This document shows, piece after piece, positions 43,964-53,556 of a DNA stretch of 64,000 nt. How positions within the stretch are numbered: the first letter of the stretch is position 1; each line of letters starts with the position of its first letter. The notes under the pieces were generated by a model, which saw only the letters and a list, made by a program, of their open reading frames with translations, did not search any database and was not told the DNA's origin. A program made the position numbers and the translations under genes. Origin of the DNA: an uncultured Lachnospiraceae bacterium (GTDB lineage Bacteria > Bacillota > Clostridia > Lachnospirales > Lachnospiraceae); the NCBI GenBank assembly GCA_910585075.1, contig CAJUED010000017.1, positions 3,312-67,311 of the forward strand. Reading direction: 5' to 3'.

Positions 43964-44773
43964 ATGGAGCTACAGGTTCTGGTGGCGGCGGTGAATGAAG
44001 ATGTGGAGAAGCTTGCCGAAAAGATGCATTTGGAGACGGAAGCGGTTATTGTCAACCAGTGTGAGCATTTCTCCTATCAGGAATATCTGTATAAGGATAA
44101 GCGGATTCAGTGCTTTTCCACGGCGGAACGGGGCGTGGGGCGCAGCAGGAATCAGGCTCTGATGCGGGCCGACAAGGAGCTTTGTCTGTTTTCCGACGAG
44201 GATATTGTGTTTTACCCGGGGTATGGGGAGATTGTAAAAAAGGCCTTTGAAAATAACCCGGATGCGGATGTCATCACTTTCAATTTCAAAGTGGACCCGT
44301 CCAGGGCTACTTACTACAATCAATCGGAAAAAAGAATACGTTGGTACAATTACGGCCGTTATCCTACCTATGCGGTGGCAGCAAGGACGCAGGCTCTGCA
44401 CAGGGCAAATGTAAGTTTTTCCTTGCTGTTTGGCGGGGGAGCGAAGTACAGCAATGGAGAGGACAGTTTGTTTTTGCATGATTGTCTGAAGAAAGGACTG
44501 CATTTGTACGGAGTCGTGGACGAGATTGGGCAGGAGATTTACCGGGAGTCTACCTGGTTTAAGGGGTATAATGACAAATTCTTTCTGGACAGAGGGGTTT
44601 TGTACCACCATCTCTATGGAAGGATGGCGAAGCTTTTTTCCCTGCGTTTTTTGTATGCCCATGGCTATGCACACGGCTATGCCCACGGCGGGGGAATGTT
44701 GGAGGAAATGTCCTTTAAGAAGGCTTATGCGTTGATGAAACAGGGAATAAGGGAAGGAAAGGAAAGACATTGA
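43964..44773 (+). CDS. Glycosyltransferase, GT2-like
   Basis: A 269-residue protein: MELQVLVAAVNEDVEKLAEK, then RGVGRSRNQALMRADKELCLFSDEDIVF, a GT-A fold with SDED in place of DXD. The short repeat AHGYAHGYAHGGG occurs near the C-terminus (from tandem GCCCATGGCTAT-like units). The start is uncertain; ATG 43964 (GGAG nine bases upstream) is chosen, with ATG 43949, ATG 43940 and GTG 43928 also in frame. Its stop overlaps the TTG start of the EpsG gene. Confidence 0.82.
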   Translation: MELQVLVAAVNEDVEKLAEKMHLETEAVIVNQCEHFSYQEYLYKDKRIQCFSTAERGVGRSRNQALMRADKELCLFSDEDIVFYPGYGEIVKKAFENNPDADVITFNFKVDPSRATYYNQSEKRIRWYNYGRYPTYAVAARTQALHRANVSFSLLFGGGAKYSNGEDSLFLHDCLKKGLHLYGVVDEIGQEIYRESTWFKGYNDKFFLDRGVLYHHLYGRMAKLFSLRFLYAHGYAHGYAHGGGMLEEMSFKKAYALMKQGIREGKERH

Positions 44774-45879
44774 TTTTATATATTTTCGTGGCGGCCGCCA
44801 CAGTCCTTTTAGGACTCCTGGTGGATAACCGCCCTCAGAAGCAGTTTTATACGGTGAGCAGGCAGCAAATGTTGAACGGACTTTGTCTGATGTCTGTTTT
44901 TGTGCTTTTGTTTGGAGTCTGTGCATGCCGCCTGAATGTGGGAAACGATTATGCGAAATATGTGGAGTTTATGCACCTTGTGAACTGTAATGCTTTTGTG
45001 CCTACGGAGGTGGGGTTTAATCAGGTGGTAAAGCTTCTTTATGGAATCAGCGGGTTTGAGAATTATCTGCTGGTTTTTGCCTTTTTTGCTTTCTTTACCA
45101 TTTTGTTGTTTTTGTGGGCGATTTACAGGCAGGCGGACTCATTTGGCTTTAGTTTTTTCCTGTTTATGGCCTTTGGATACTATTTTCAGTCTTTTAACAC
45201 TGTGCGGTATTACCTGGCCCTTGCCATGGCGGTGGCGGCAATTCCTTATGTGCTGAAGAAGGAGTGGGTAAAGTTTATTCTGCTGGCGCTGCTTGGGGCC
45301 ACATTCCACAAGTCGGTGCTGGTGGTGATTCCTCTGTACTTTCTGGCTTCCCTTCCATGGAAAAAATGGCAGCTTGGCATAGTGGCGCTGTTTTGCACTA
45401 CCTTTTTCTTTCTGCAGGATTTTTATTTGAAGGTTGTGGTGTTTCTTTACCCAACTTATGAGGATACGGAGTATCTGGAGGGTGGTACAAGCCTGGTGAA
45501 TATTGCCCGGTGCCTGGCAGTTTTGATATTATCCCTGATATGTTATAAGAAGGCTGTGAAGGGGAACAGGAGAAACAGATTTTATTTTTACTGTAACTTA
45601 GGGGCCCTGGTCATGTATGTGTGCTGCTCATTTTTGCCTGTGATATCCAGGATTGGGTATTATCTGACGATCACGCATATTTTTTTCCTTCCGTCTTTGC
45701 TTTTGGAGATAGAAAATCAGAAGGTGAAAAAGGTGTTTACGGTGGGAGTGATTGGAGCGGCGGTTTTGTATTTTGGAGTGTTTATACTGATGAAGGCGGG
45801 GAATGACGGGCTCAGGATACTGCCGTATGAGACGTTTATGTTTCATGAGATGGTACCGATTCTGTCGGATGTGAGTTGA
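44770..45879 (+). CDS. EpsG family polysaccharide polymerase
   Basis: A 369-residue membrane protein with about ten helices. EpsG-type features: CRLNVGNDYAKYVEFMH after helix 2, EVGFNQVVKLL, FNTVRYYLALAMAVAAIPYVLK and the FHKSVLVVIPLYFL segment. EpsG/Wzy proteins join lipid-linked repeat units outside the membrane. TTG start at 44770 follows GGAAAGGAAAG and overlaps the upstream stop (TTGA), so translation is coupled. Confidence 0.9.
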   Translation: MILYIFVAAATVLLGLLVDNRPQKQFYTVSRQQMLNGLCLMSVFVLLFGVCACRLNVGNDYAKYVEFMHLVNCNAFVPTEVGFNQVVKLLYGISGFENYLLVFAFFAFFTILLFLWAIYRQADSFGFSFFLFMAFGYYFQSFNTVRYYLALAMAVAAIPYVLKKEWVKFILLALLGATFHKSVLVVIPLYFLASLPWKKWQLGIVALFCTTFFFLQDFYLKVVVFLYPTYEDTEYLEGGTSLVNIARCLAVLILSLICYKKAVKGNRRNRFYFYCNLGALVMYVCCSFLPVISRIGYYLTITHIFFLPSLLLEIENQKVKKVFTVGVIGAAVLYFGVFILMKAGNDGLRILPYETFMFHEMVPILSDVS

Positions 45880-46018
45880 TATTGCTTTGGTGGTGGTATT
45901 ATCGGACGCTTCTTCGGGAGGAAATATTCAATAAAATTAAAATTGATAGTTTCCCTGTATTTGGTGTGTGGGGGAGGGGCATGTGATGATTAACGTTAAG
46001 AATAAGGAGTAAGGTGAG

Positions 46019-46858
46019 ATGCAGCCTTTTTTTTCAATTATTGTTGTATGTTTGAATGCCGGGGAGAGATTGAAGAAAACGTTGGACAGTATAAAAATGC
46101 AGACGCTTCGGGATTTTGAGGTGGTGGTGAAGGACGGGGGGTCTGATGATGGGTGTTTGGAGTATGCGTATGAGGTGAAGGGGGAGCTTGAGAAGGCCGG
46201 AGAGGATGTCAGTGTTAAGGTGGTCTGCCGGAAAGATAGCGGGATTTATGATGCCATGAATCAGGCGGCCGGGGAAGCGGCAGGACGGTATTTGTATTTT
46301 TTGAATTGTGGGGACTGGTTTTACTCGGTGGATGTCCTGAAGGAAATGTGGGAGTTTATTTGTGGGAGTGAAAAGAAGGAAGGAATTTATTACGGGAATA
46401 TTTATGAGAGAAAAACCGGGCAGATAGTGGCCTCTAATCCCCGTATGGATGCCTTTGGGTGTTACAGGAATGTGCCCTGCCATCAGGCCTGTTTTTATTC
46501 CATAGGGCTGGTTCTGGCCCATCCCTTTGAAGTAAAATATAAGGTGAGAGCGGATTATGAGCAGTTTTTATGGTGCTTCTTTGGATATGAAAAAAGAGAG
46601 AGCCTGGATTTTGCCTATAAAGAGATTGTGATTGCGGATTATGAGGGCGGAGGATTTTCGGAGACAAGGGAAAACAGGAAGGTTTCAGCAAAAGAGCATA
46701 GGGAGATTACGAGGAAATATATGCTGTCGAGGGAGCTTTTTAAGTTCAGGATGATCATGTGGCTTACTTTGGCTCCGGTCAGGACGAAGATTGCGGAGAA
46801 TGAGAGGACGGCAGGACTCTATAACTGGCTAAAAGGAAAGATATATGCAAAGAAGTGA
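46019..46858 (+). CDS. Glycosyltransferase family 2 (WcaA-like)
   Basis: A 279-residue glycosyltransferase: FSIIVVCLNAGERLKKTLDS, VVKDGGSDDG and the DXD-like region YFLNCGDWFY (N-C-G-D in place of DAD), then CHQACFYS. These are usual in the subgroup of GT2 enzymes whose acceptor region has H-Q/FYS. AAGGAG precedes ATG. A 139-base spacer separates it from EpsG with no clear signal. Confidence 0.9.
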   Translation: MQPFFSIIVVCLNAGERLKKTLDSIKMQTLRDFEVVVKDGGSDDGCLEYAYEVKGELEKAGEDVSVKVVCRKDSGIYDAMNQAAGEAAGRYLYFLNCGDWFYSVDVLKEMWEFICGSEKKEGIYYGNIYERKTGQIVASNPRMDAFGCYRNVPCHQACFYSIGLVLAHPFEVKYKVRADYEQFLWCFFGYEKRESLDFAYKEIVIADYEGGGFSETRENRKVSAKEHREITRKYMLSRELFKFRMIMWLTLAPVRTKIAENERTAGLYNWLKGKIYAKK

Positions 46859-46955
46859 AGAATATCGTAAAATTCAACCTCCGGAGGTAAAGGCGTGAAC
46901 CGGAATTTTTGGGTTTGTGGGTGAAAATCATGTGAAGCATAAATGGGAGTGACGG

Positions 46956-48260
46956 ATGAGCAGGGTTTTGTGGGTATGTAACATTATGCTACCTGTTATT
47001 GGACAGGCGCTAAATTTGCCATATAGTAACCGGGAAGGATGGCTTTCCGGAATTTTTGGGAGGGTGCAGAGGAAGGAGGCGCCTTTTGAGCTGGGGATTT
47101 GTTTCCCTTTAAGCGAAGGGGAAATGAAGGCGCTGAAAAAGAAGCGGTTTTCGGTTGAGGGGGCTGTTTGTTATGCTTTTGGAGAAAATCTGAATGCCCC
47201 TGAGGTTTATGATGAGGGACTGGAGGATGTGTTTCGGGAAATCATGGAAGATTTCAGGCCGGACATAGTCCATATTTTTGGGACGGAATTTCCTCATACG
47301 CTGGCGGCAGTCCGGGCTTTCGGGCGGCCTGGGCGCACGTTGATTGGCATTCAGGGGCTTTGCGGGGAGATTGCAAAGGTTTATATGGCGGGACTTCCCC
47401 AAAGGGTGTGTCAAAAGGTGACATTTCGGGATTTTATCAGGAAGGATTCCATCAGGCAGCAGCAGGAGAAGTTTTCAAGGCGGGGGGAGAATGAAAGAAA
47501 AGCGATTCTGGGGTGTGGGAACATAACAGGAAGGACAGGCTTTGACAGGGAAGGCACGGCCCGCATCCATCCGAAGGCCAAGTATTATTTTATGAATGAG
47601 ACCATGCGGGGGGAGTTTTATACAGGAAAGTGGAGCCCTGAGATTTGTGAAAAGCACAGCATTTTCCTGGGGCAGGGGGATTATCCCCTTAAGGGAATGC
47701 ATTTTGTACTTGAGGCGGCGGCGCTGCTTACGGACAGGTATCCGGATTTGAAGCTGTATGTGGCGGGCAACAGTATTTTGCGCAACAGTACGTTGAAGGA
47801 AAAACTGAAAATTTCCGCTTATGGTAAGTATCTGGTTTCACTGATAAAAAAGTATGGTCTGGAAGAACGCGTCATTATGAAGGGGAAGTTAAATGCGGAG
47901 GAAATGAAGGAGCAGTTTTTGAAAAGCAGCGTATTTGTGTGTGCCTCTGTGTTGGAGAATTCTCCCAATACGGTGGGGGAGGCCCAGCTTTTGGGGGTGC
48001 CTGTGGTTGCTTCCAGGACGGGAGGAATACCGGATATGATCAAAGACGGGATAAGCGGGCTGCTATTTTCCGTGGGGGATGTGAAAGGCCTGGCCGATAG
48101 AATAGAAGCGGTGTGGAGCGAAAAGGCAGATAAAGACGGACTTTGTCTGTCACGGCGGCTGTGTGAAGGGGAGAGGAAGCGGGCAAGGATTGCCCATGAT
48201 GGAGAGCAGAATTATCTGCGGCTGCTGGAAATATATCGGGAGATAGGAGAAAGTGTATGA
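46956..48260 (+). CDS. Glycosyltransferase family 4
   Basis: A 434-residue GT-B retaining glycosyltransferase. N-terminal domain includes PDIVHIFGTEFPHTLA; C-terminal donor domain has FLGQGDYPLKGMHFVLEA, LKLYVAGNS, EERVIMKGKL and the EX7E region VCASVLENSPNTVGEAQLLGVPVVASRTGGIPD (quoted in parts: ENSPNTVGEAQ). Adds one sugar of the repeat unit. Its stop overlaps the next start (ATGA). Confidence 0.92.
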   Translation: MSRVLWVCNIMLPVIGQALNLPYSNREGWLSGIFGRVQRKEAPFELGICFPLSEGEMKALKKKRFSVEGAVCYAFGENLNAPEVYDEGLEDVFREIMEDFRPDIVHIFGTEFPHTLAAVRAFGRPGRTLIGIQGLCGEIAKVYMAGLPQRVCQKVTFRDFIRKDSIRQQQEKFSRRGENERKAILGCGNITGRTGFDREGTARIHPKAKYYFMNETMRGEFYTGKWSPEICEKHSIFLGQGDYPLKGMHFVLEAAALLTDRYPDLKLYVAGNSILRNSTLKEKLKISAYGKYLVSLIKKYGLEERVIMKGKLNAEEMKEQFLKSSVFVCASVLENSPNTVGEAQLLGVPVVASRTGGIPDMIKDGISGLLFSVGDVKGLADRIEAVWSEKADKDGLCLSRRLCEGERKRARIAHDGEQNYLRLLEIYREIGESV

Positions 48261-49492
48261 CAATTACCTTTATATCCAATTATATCAACCATCATCAGAT
48301 TCCCTTTTCCAATGCCTGCTACAGGCTTTTGGGGGAGGACTATCATTTTATCCAGTGTGAGCCCATGGAGCAGGAGCGGCTGGCTATGGGGTGGGACAGG
48401 TCAGGGGAAGGACTACCCTATGTATGTCATTTATATAAGGAAGAAAAGCGGTGTCGTGAGCTGATTATGGACAGTGATGTGTTGCTGGCAGGCTGGAGCG
48501 GCCATGAAGAACTGGTGCAGGAGCGGTTAAATCAGGGTAAGTTAACGATACGGGTCAGTGAGCGGCTCTACCGGGAAGGACAGTGGAAGGCTGTTTCACC
48601 TAAGGGATTGATACACAAATACAGAGAGCATACCAGATATCGGAAAAGCCCGGCCTATCTTTTGTGTGCCGGGGCTTATGTGCCTTCCGATTTTCACATC
48701 ATACACGCTTACCCGGGGAAAATGTTTAAATGGGGCTATTTCCCGGAGACAAGGTATTATGAGAAGGAAGAATTTCAAAATCTTAAGGCAAGGGAGGGCA
48801 GGGTAGACATCCTGTGGGCAGGGCGTTTTATTCCGCTAAAGCATCCCGAATTTATGATAAGGCTTGCAAAGGATTTGAAAGGAAGAAATTTCCATTTACA
48901 TATGGTGGGAAGCGGGCAGATGGAAGGGGAGCTTCAGAATCTGGCAAAGGAATCTGGCCTTAAGGATGTGATTACTTTTTATGGTTTTAAGACGCCGGAG
49001 GAAGTACGCAGCATTATGGAAAGATGTCATATCTTTATTTTTACCAGCAATCATCTGGAGGGCTGGGGGGCTGTGCTGAATGAGGCTATGAACAGTGGCT
49101 GCGCCGTAGTGGCCAATGTGGAAGCCGGTGCGGTTCCATATCTGATACGGCATATGGAAAACGGAATGGCTTATCCAAACGGTAGTTATGAAAATATGAA
49201 AAAAAGCGTATGTTATTTGTTGGAACATTCACAGGATAGGGAGCAGATGGGGCAAAAGGCCTATGAGACGATTACCGGACTGTGGAATGCGGATCACGCG
49301 GCGAAGGAGTTGCTGCGGATGATAGAGGGAATGAGGGCAGGGCAGGTGATGCCTGCCAGAGAAGGGCCGCTGAGTGTGGCACCGGTAATCAGACCGGGTA
49401 AGATGTATGAGGAGGTTTTAAAGAAAGGGGCGGTAGCAATTGGAAGGAAGCAGATGGCCGGCGCTGATCAGCGTGATTATACCGGTTTATAA
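48257..49492 (+). CDS. Glycosyltransferase family 4
   Basis: A 411-residue GT-B glycosyltransferase: MTITFISNYINHHQIPFSN at the N-terminus, then DILWAGRFIPLKHPEFMIR, LHMVGSGQMEGEL and the EX7E-like block FIFTSNHLEGWGAVLNEAMN with SGCAVVANVEAGAVP. The long C-terminal tail after residue 370 overlaps the next gene, which begins at TTG 49440. ATGA overlap with the previous GT4. Confidence 0.91.
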   Translation: MTITFISNYINHHQIPFSNACYRLLGEDYHFIQCEPMEQERLAMGWDRSGEGLPYVCHLYKEEKRCRELIMDSDVLLAGWSGHEELVQERLNQGKLTIRVSERLYREGQWKAVSPKGLIHKYREHTRYRKSPAYLLCAGAYVPSDFHIIHAYPGKMFKWGYFPETRYYEKEEFQNLKAREGRVDILWAGRFIPLKHPEFMIRLAKDLKGRNFHLHMVGSGQMEGELQNLAKESGLKDVITFYGFKTPEEVRSIMERCHIFIFTSNHLEGWGAVLNEAMNSGCAVVANVEAGAVPYLIRHMENGMAYPNGSYENMKKSVCYLLEHSQDREQMGQKAYETITGLWNADHAAKELLRMIEGMRAGQVMPAREGPLSVAPVIRPGKMYEEVLKKGAVAIGRKQMAGADQRDYTGL

Positions 49493-50444
49493 TATAGTAG
49501 ATTTACTTCCCAGATGTGTGGAGTCTGTTAAGAAACAGACTTATCCTAATCTGGAAATTATTCTGGTGGACGATGGCTCTACGGACAACAGCGGAGCTCT
49601 TGCAGAAAAAATGGCGCTGGAAGACAGGCGGATCAAAGTTTTTCATAAGGAAAACGGAGGGACATCTTCGGCCAGGAATCTGGGAATTGAAAAGGCCCGT
49701 GGAGATTATATTGGATTTGTGGACAGTGATGATTACATAGAACCGCAGATGTATGAGCGGCTCTTAGGGGCGGCCCTCGCAGAAAGTCTGCTGATGGTGC
49801 AGATTTCAAGGGATGAGATTGATGAGCAGGGGAACCGGATGCCTAATGTATGCGAGCCGCCAAAGGAAGCGGAGCTTTGGGAGGGAGAACAGTTTATGCG
49901 GGAGCTTCTTCTTCACCGGGGGGATTGCTCTATGTGCACGAAGCTGGTTCACGCTTCGCTGTTAAAGGAGGAACGTTTCCCAGATGGGGAGCTGAATGAA
50001 GACTTTAATTTAATGGTAAGGCTGCTTCCAAAGATACCGGCCATAGCAATTCTGCCGGAGCAGGATTATCATGTTTTTTATCGCTATGGCAGCAACACAA
50101 GAACTCATGATAAGGAAGAATTTCCCCAGGTGTTTACAGATATTGTGAAAAATGCGGACAGAGTTTATGAGATTGTGCAGAAGGAATATCCGGCGCTTTT
50201 AAAGGAGGCTTTGCGGTTTGGCCTGTTTCAGCGGCTGGACTACATGCTGCATATTCCTATCTCCCAGATGAAAAAGGAAAATGCATTTTATCTCCAGGTG
50301 AAGCAATATTTGAAGAATCACAGAAAAGATGCTGTGGACTCTCCATATCTTACCAAAAAGAACAAGGAATATCTGCTGCTTCTGGGAACGGCGCCGAAGC
50401 TGGTAAGGAAGGTTCACAGAATGTTAAAGGGAAAACCGGAATGA
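49440..50444 (+). CDS. Glycosyltransferase family 2
   Basis: A 334-residue GT-A enzyme: ALISVIIPVYNIVDLLPRC, ILVDDGSTDNSG, and the metal-binding YIGFVDSDDYIEP. C-terminal EDFNLMVRLLP is the catalytic-base region. Begins with TTG 49440, nine bases after AAAGGGG, overlapping the GT4 gene by 53 bases. Ends in an ATGA overlap with the GT-C gene. Confidence 0.9.
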   Translation: MEGSRWPALISVIIPVYNIVDLLPRCVESVKKQTYPNLEIILVDDGSTDNSGALAEKMALEDRRIKVFHKENGGTSSARNLGIEKARGDYIGFVDSDDYIEPQMYERLLGAALAESLLMVQISRDEIDEQGNRMPNVCEPPKEAELWEGEQFMRELLLHRGDCSMCTKLVHASLLKEERFPDGELNEDFNLMVRLLPKIPAIAILPEQDYHVFYRYGSNTRTHDKEEFPQVFTDIVKNADRVYEIVQKEYPALLKEALRFGLFQRLDYMLHIPISQMKKENAFYLQVKQYLKNHRKDAVDSPYLTKKNKEYLLLLGTAPKLVRKVHRMLKGKPE

Positions 50445-52237
50445 AACATGCGGAAAAGAAGAAACTGGCAGGAAAGAAGGAAGAAAATATTATAGAGAAT
50501 AAAAGTAAATTATTTGACGGAACATGCGTTATTGAATGCAGCAGCGGAAACGAAACGACTGTTGCGAAACATAAAACCATGGAGCGAAAGAGAGCAAATG
50601 CTGTTTTTATTGGGATTATGGCAGTTTTGCTTTTGATTCAGTTCTGTGTCATGATTTTCTATGGAAATAAGAAGGCGGGATTTCATGAGGATGAGTTTTA
50701 TACCTATTATTCCACCAACAAGACGGCGGGACTTTTTGTAAATGACAGACAGTGGCTTGAAAGAGAGGATCTGCGGAATGATTTTGTGGTGCTTGAAGGG
50801 GAGCGGTTTCGGTATGACGTAGTAAAGCAAATGCAGTCCTGGGATGTGCATCCGCCTTTTTACTACTATATTTTTCACACAGTCTGCTCTCTGTTTCCGG
50901 AGGTGTTCAGCAAATGGCTGGGAATTGGCGTGAATCTGATTGCTTTTGCGATTTGTTATGTGCTTTTGGCTTACGGGGCTTATATGGCTGTGACGCAAAG
51001 GGCCGGGATGCCGGGAACAGGACCGGAGCTGATTGAGGAAAAGGTGGAAACAGAAAACAAGGGAAAAAGAATAGCCTTTTTGAGCTGTCTTGCCTGGGGC
51101 TTTGGCGGAGCGGTTATTTCAGGTGTTATGTTTATACGGATGTATCAGTGGCTGACCCTGTTTGTGCTCCTTTGCCTTGACTTGCATTTGTGGGCAGTGA
51201 AAAAGCAGGATTTCAGGATAAGAAGCTTTTTTCTGCCATTGATGTTTACTGTTTTTTTTGGCTTTTTGACGCAATACTATTATATTATCTTTCATTTCTT
51301 CCTGGGGGCCGGTTTTTGTTTCTTCTTATTAAGGGAGAAGAAGTTCAGGGAATTGGCGGAATATATTGCGGCCTGCGGGGCAGGTTTTCTGGCAGCTCTT
51401 TGCTATTATCCGGCTAGCCTGTCACATATTTTCAGGGGATATAGAGGAACTGAGGCAGTCAGTGAATTCAGCAATGTTTCCAACACATGGGAGAGGCTTA
51501 GTTTTTTTTATGGACTGTTTGACGATTTCGTGTTGAATGGAACTTTAAGCTGGTGGCTTTTGGCAATTTGCCTTTTGGCTCTTGGCGTGGGATATGCATA
51601 TAAAAGGGCGGGGAAGAAAGAAAGTTTTCTCAGTGCTTCCATTGGACTGATGATGTTTGCCTGCGCCGGATATTTTTTCACTGTGTCTAAGACGGCGCTG
51701 ATTCTGGGGGAAACTTCCAACAGGTATCAGCTTCCGGTTTATGGGATTTTATTGTTTTTGCTTTTGTACGTGCTGTGGGAGTTGATTGGGCGGACCATAG
51801 CGCTGACAGGCAGGAAAGGGCCGGGTGGAAAAGTCATGATGCTGGCATTTTCGCTGGTGATTATGCTTATAATGGGGCTGGCGCTGAAAAACGGCCGGGT
51901 CTTTTTCCTCTATGAAGATGAAAGAGAGATTATGGCTTTTGTGGAGGAACATAAGGAAGAACCTGTGGTAATCTTTTATAATGACGCCTCCCCGGATAAT
52001 GTCTGGAGGCTTTCCGATGAACTGATGGAATACGAAAAGGTATATTTAGCCAGTCAGGGAAATCCTGCGCCTATAGAGGATGAGGAAATTGTAAAAAGTG
52101 ACAGGCTCCTTGTCTATGTGGCGGATTACGAGGATAAGGAAAAATGCCTTGAAGGTCTTTTAAGGGTAAATGAAAGTCTCAGCCAATACCGGAAGGCGGC
52201 GGAAAAGGGATTGTGGACTTTATACGAGGTTTATTGA
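50441..52237 (+). CDS. GT-C type membrane glycosyltransferase (GT39-like)
   Basis: A 598-residue protein with about eleven membrane helices. A 50-residue basic/acidic cytoplasmic N-terminus precedes helix 1 (AVFIGIMAVLLLIQFCVMIFY). The first outside loop has FHEDEFYTYYSTN, the acidic pair expected of GT-C catalytic loops, and WDVHPPFYYYIFHTV, a block shared with GT39/ArnT-like enzymes. These use polyprenyl-phosphate sugars, which the GtrB-like enzyme at 39508 could provide. C-terminal soluble domain of about 100 residues. Last gene of the polysaccharide locus visible; no flippase gene is present. Confidence 0.87.
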   Translation: MKHAEKKKLAGKKEENIIENKSKLFDGTCVIECSSGNETTVAKHKTMERKRANAVFIGIMAVLLLIQFCVMIFYGNKKAGFHEDEFYTYYSTNKTAGLFVNDRQWLEREDLRNDFVVLEGERFRYDVVKQMQSWDVHPPFYYYIFHTVCSLFPEVFSKWLGIGVNLIAFAICYVLLAYGAYMAVTQRAGMPGTGPELIEEKVETENKGKRIAFLSCLAWGFGGAVISGVMFIRMYQWLTLFVLLCLDLHLWAVKKQDFRIRSFFLPLMFTVFFGFLTQYYYIIFHFFLGAGFCFFLLREKKFRELAEYIAACGAGFLAALCYYPASLSHIFRGYRGTEAVSEFSNVSNTWERLSFFYGLFDDFVLNGTLSWWLLAICLLALGVGYAYKRAGKKESFLSASIGLMMFACAGYFFTVSKTALILGETSNRYQLPVYGILLFLLLYVLWELIGRTIALTGRKGPGGKVMMLAFSLVIMLIMGLALKNGRVFFLYEDEREIMAFVEEHKEEPVVIFYNDASPDNVWRLSDELMEYEKVYLASQGNPAPIEDEEIVKSDRLLVYVADYEDKEKCLEGLLRVNESLSQYRKAAEKGLWTLYEVY

Positions 52238-52401
52238 GTGCTGGGGAAGCTGGTGCAACCTAAAATTTACGTGAAAAAAGTCAAACGCAACATGAGATTG
52301 GTTGAGATTGCCTCCGTGCAACCGTAAACTGTGGTTAACGACAAAGGGAAAACTTGTCGCTGACTATAATTTATAAAACGGTTGAAGGAGGATATGAAGG
52401 A

Positions 52402-53481
52402 ATGAAAAATTCTGAGGAAATGAAGAACCTGAATGAAAGGGAATATGGAGATTACGGAGAGAAAGGACTTTTTTCAAAAAATCATGAAAAAGAAGAATTG
52501 GAGCAAATGAGTACAAACAAATCAGATTTGAACAAAATGGATTCGGGCAAATCAGGTTTCGGCAAAATGAATTTTGCAGAGAATCTTCAATATTTAAGAA
52601 AACAGAAGAACATTACGCAGGAGCAGCTGGCGGAGCGGCTTGAGGTGTCCAGACAGTCCGTATCAAAATGGGAGTCAGGACAGAGCTATCCGGAGATGGA
52701 AAAACTGCTGCAGATGTGCGACATGTTCCACTGTGATTTGAATATATTGATGCGGGGAGATATCAGCAGGAGCTTTGCCCAGGATGTGCATGGATATGAT
52801 AAGTTCCACACGCAATTTAACAGGTTTATATCTGCCGGAGTGGGATTGATTCTTTTGGGAATCAGCGTGATGCTTATGTTAAATGGATTTGGCATGGATG
52901 AAATGCTCAGTGGGGCAGTGTTCTTCAGTTTTACAATAGTGGGTGTTATGCTTTTTGTGGTTATGGGAATGCAAAAAAGCAGATTTTGTCAAAAACATCC
53001 GGTGATTGAGGATTTCTACACGGAGGATGAGAAGGAGCAGGCTTACAGGAGCTATACCGTGAGAATTGCTACCGGAGTGGGTATTATACTGATAGGGTTT
53101 CTTCTCCTTATGGTTGGCGATGCAAGGATAGAAATCATGACAGATGTTATGGATGCCGCCTTCACAGAGCGTGCTGAATCCTTATTATGTAGCGTTTTTA
53201 TTCTGATGATAGCGGTGGCTGTTACGATTCTGGTCTATGGAGGACTGCAGAAATCCAAGTATGACATTAAGCAGTATAATGCGGAGACCAACCCCTCCCC
53301 TGAAAAGAAAAAGAGGGATGCTCTGATAGGAAAATTATGTGCATGCATTATGATGACATCTGTTATTATTTATCTGCTGATATCTTTTCTTTCGGAGTCG
53401 TGGAAAATGTCATGGATTGTTTTTGCCGTAGGCGGAATTGTGTGTGGGATTGTGTCAGTGGCTTTGTCGAAAGAGAAATAG
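52402..53481 (+). CDS. XRE family transcriptional regulator with membrane domain
   Basis: A 359-residue protein. A hydrophilic N-terminal extension of about 55 residues (Lys, Asn, Glu-rich) precedes the helix-turn-helix MNFAENLQYLRKQKNITQEQ, LAERLEVSRQSVSKWESGQS. Four membrane helices follow in pairs (about residues 140-195 and 215-285, plus two near the end). Such membrane-bound regulators are frequent in Clostridia; signal unknown. ATG 52402 with GGAGG 11 bases upstream is chosen; a start at the internal MNFAENL (52567) has no binding site, so the extension is probably real. Confidence 0.85.
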   Translation: MKNSEEMKNLNEREYGDYGEKGLFSKNHEKEELEQMSTNKSDLNKMDSGKSGFGKMNFAENLQYLRKQKNITQEQLAERLEVSRQSVSKWESGQSYPEMEKLLQMCDMFHCDLNILMRGDISRSFAQDVHGYDKFHTQFNRFISAGVGLILLGISVMLMLNGFGMDEMLSGAVFFSFTIVGVMLFVVMGMQKSRFCQKHPVIEDFYTEDEKEQAYRSYTVRIATGVGIILIGFLLLMVGDARIEIMTDVMDAAFTERAESLLCSVFILMIAVAVTILVYGGLQKSKYDIKQYNAETNPSPEKKKRDALIGKLCACIMMTSVIIYLLISFLSESWKMSWIVFAVGGIVCGIVSVALSKEK

Positions 53482-53556
53482 ATGCTTTGGGAAGAAGGGC
53501 AATGACCAAAGGGAAGGCCGTTGCATATGATAAATAAAAATCCAGAGAGATTCTTT

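Noticed and set aside
44660..44697. AHGYAHGYAHGG repeat as a metal-binding peptide
   Set aside because: Short imperfect 15-base tandem duplication inside a glycosyltransferase; no further support for a binding function.
43970..44926. 318-codon frame on the minus strand
   Set aside because: Lies wholly opposite a glycosyltransferase and the start of the EpsG gene, has no recognisable domain, and is an artefact of the codon bias of the plus-strand genes.
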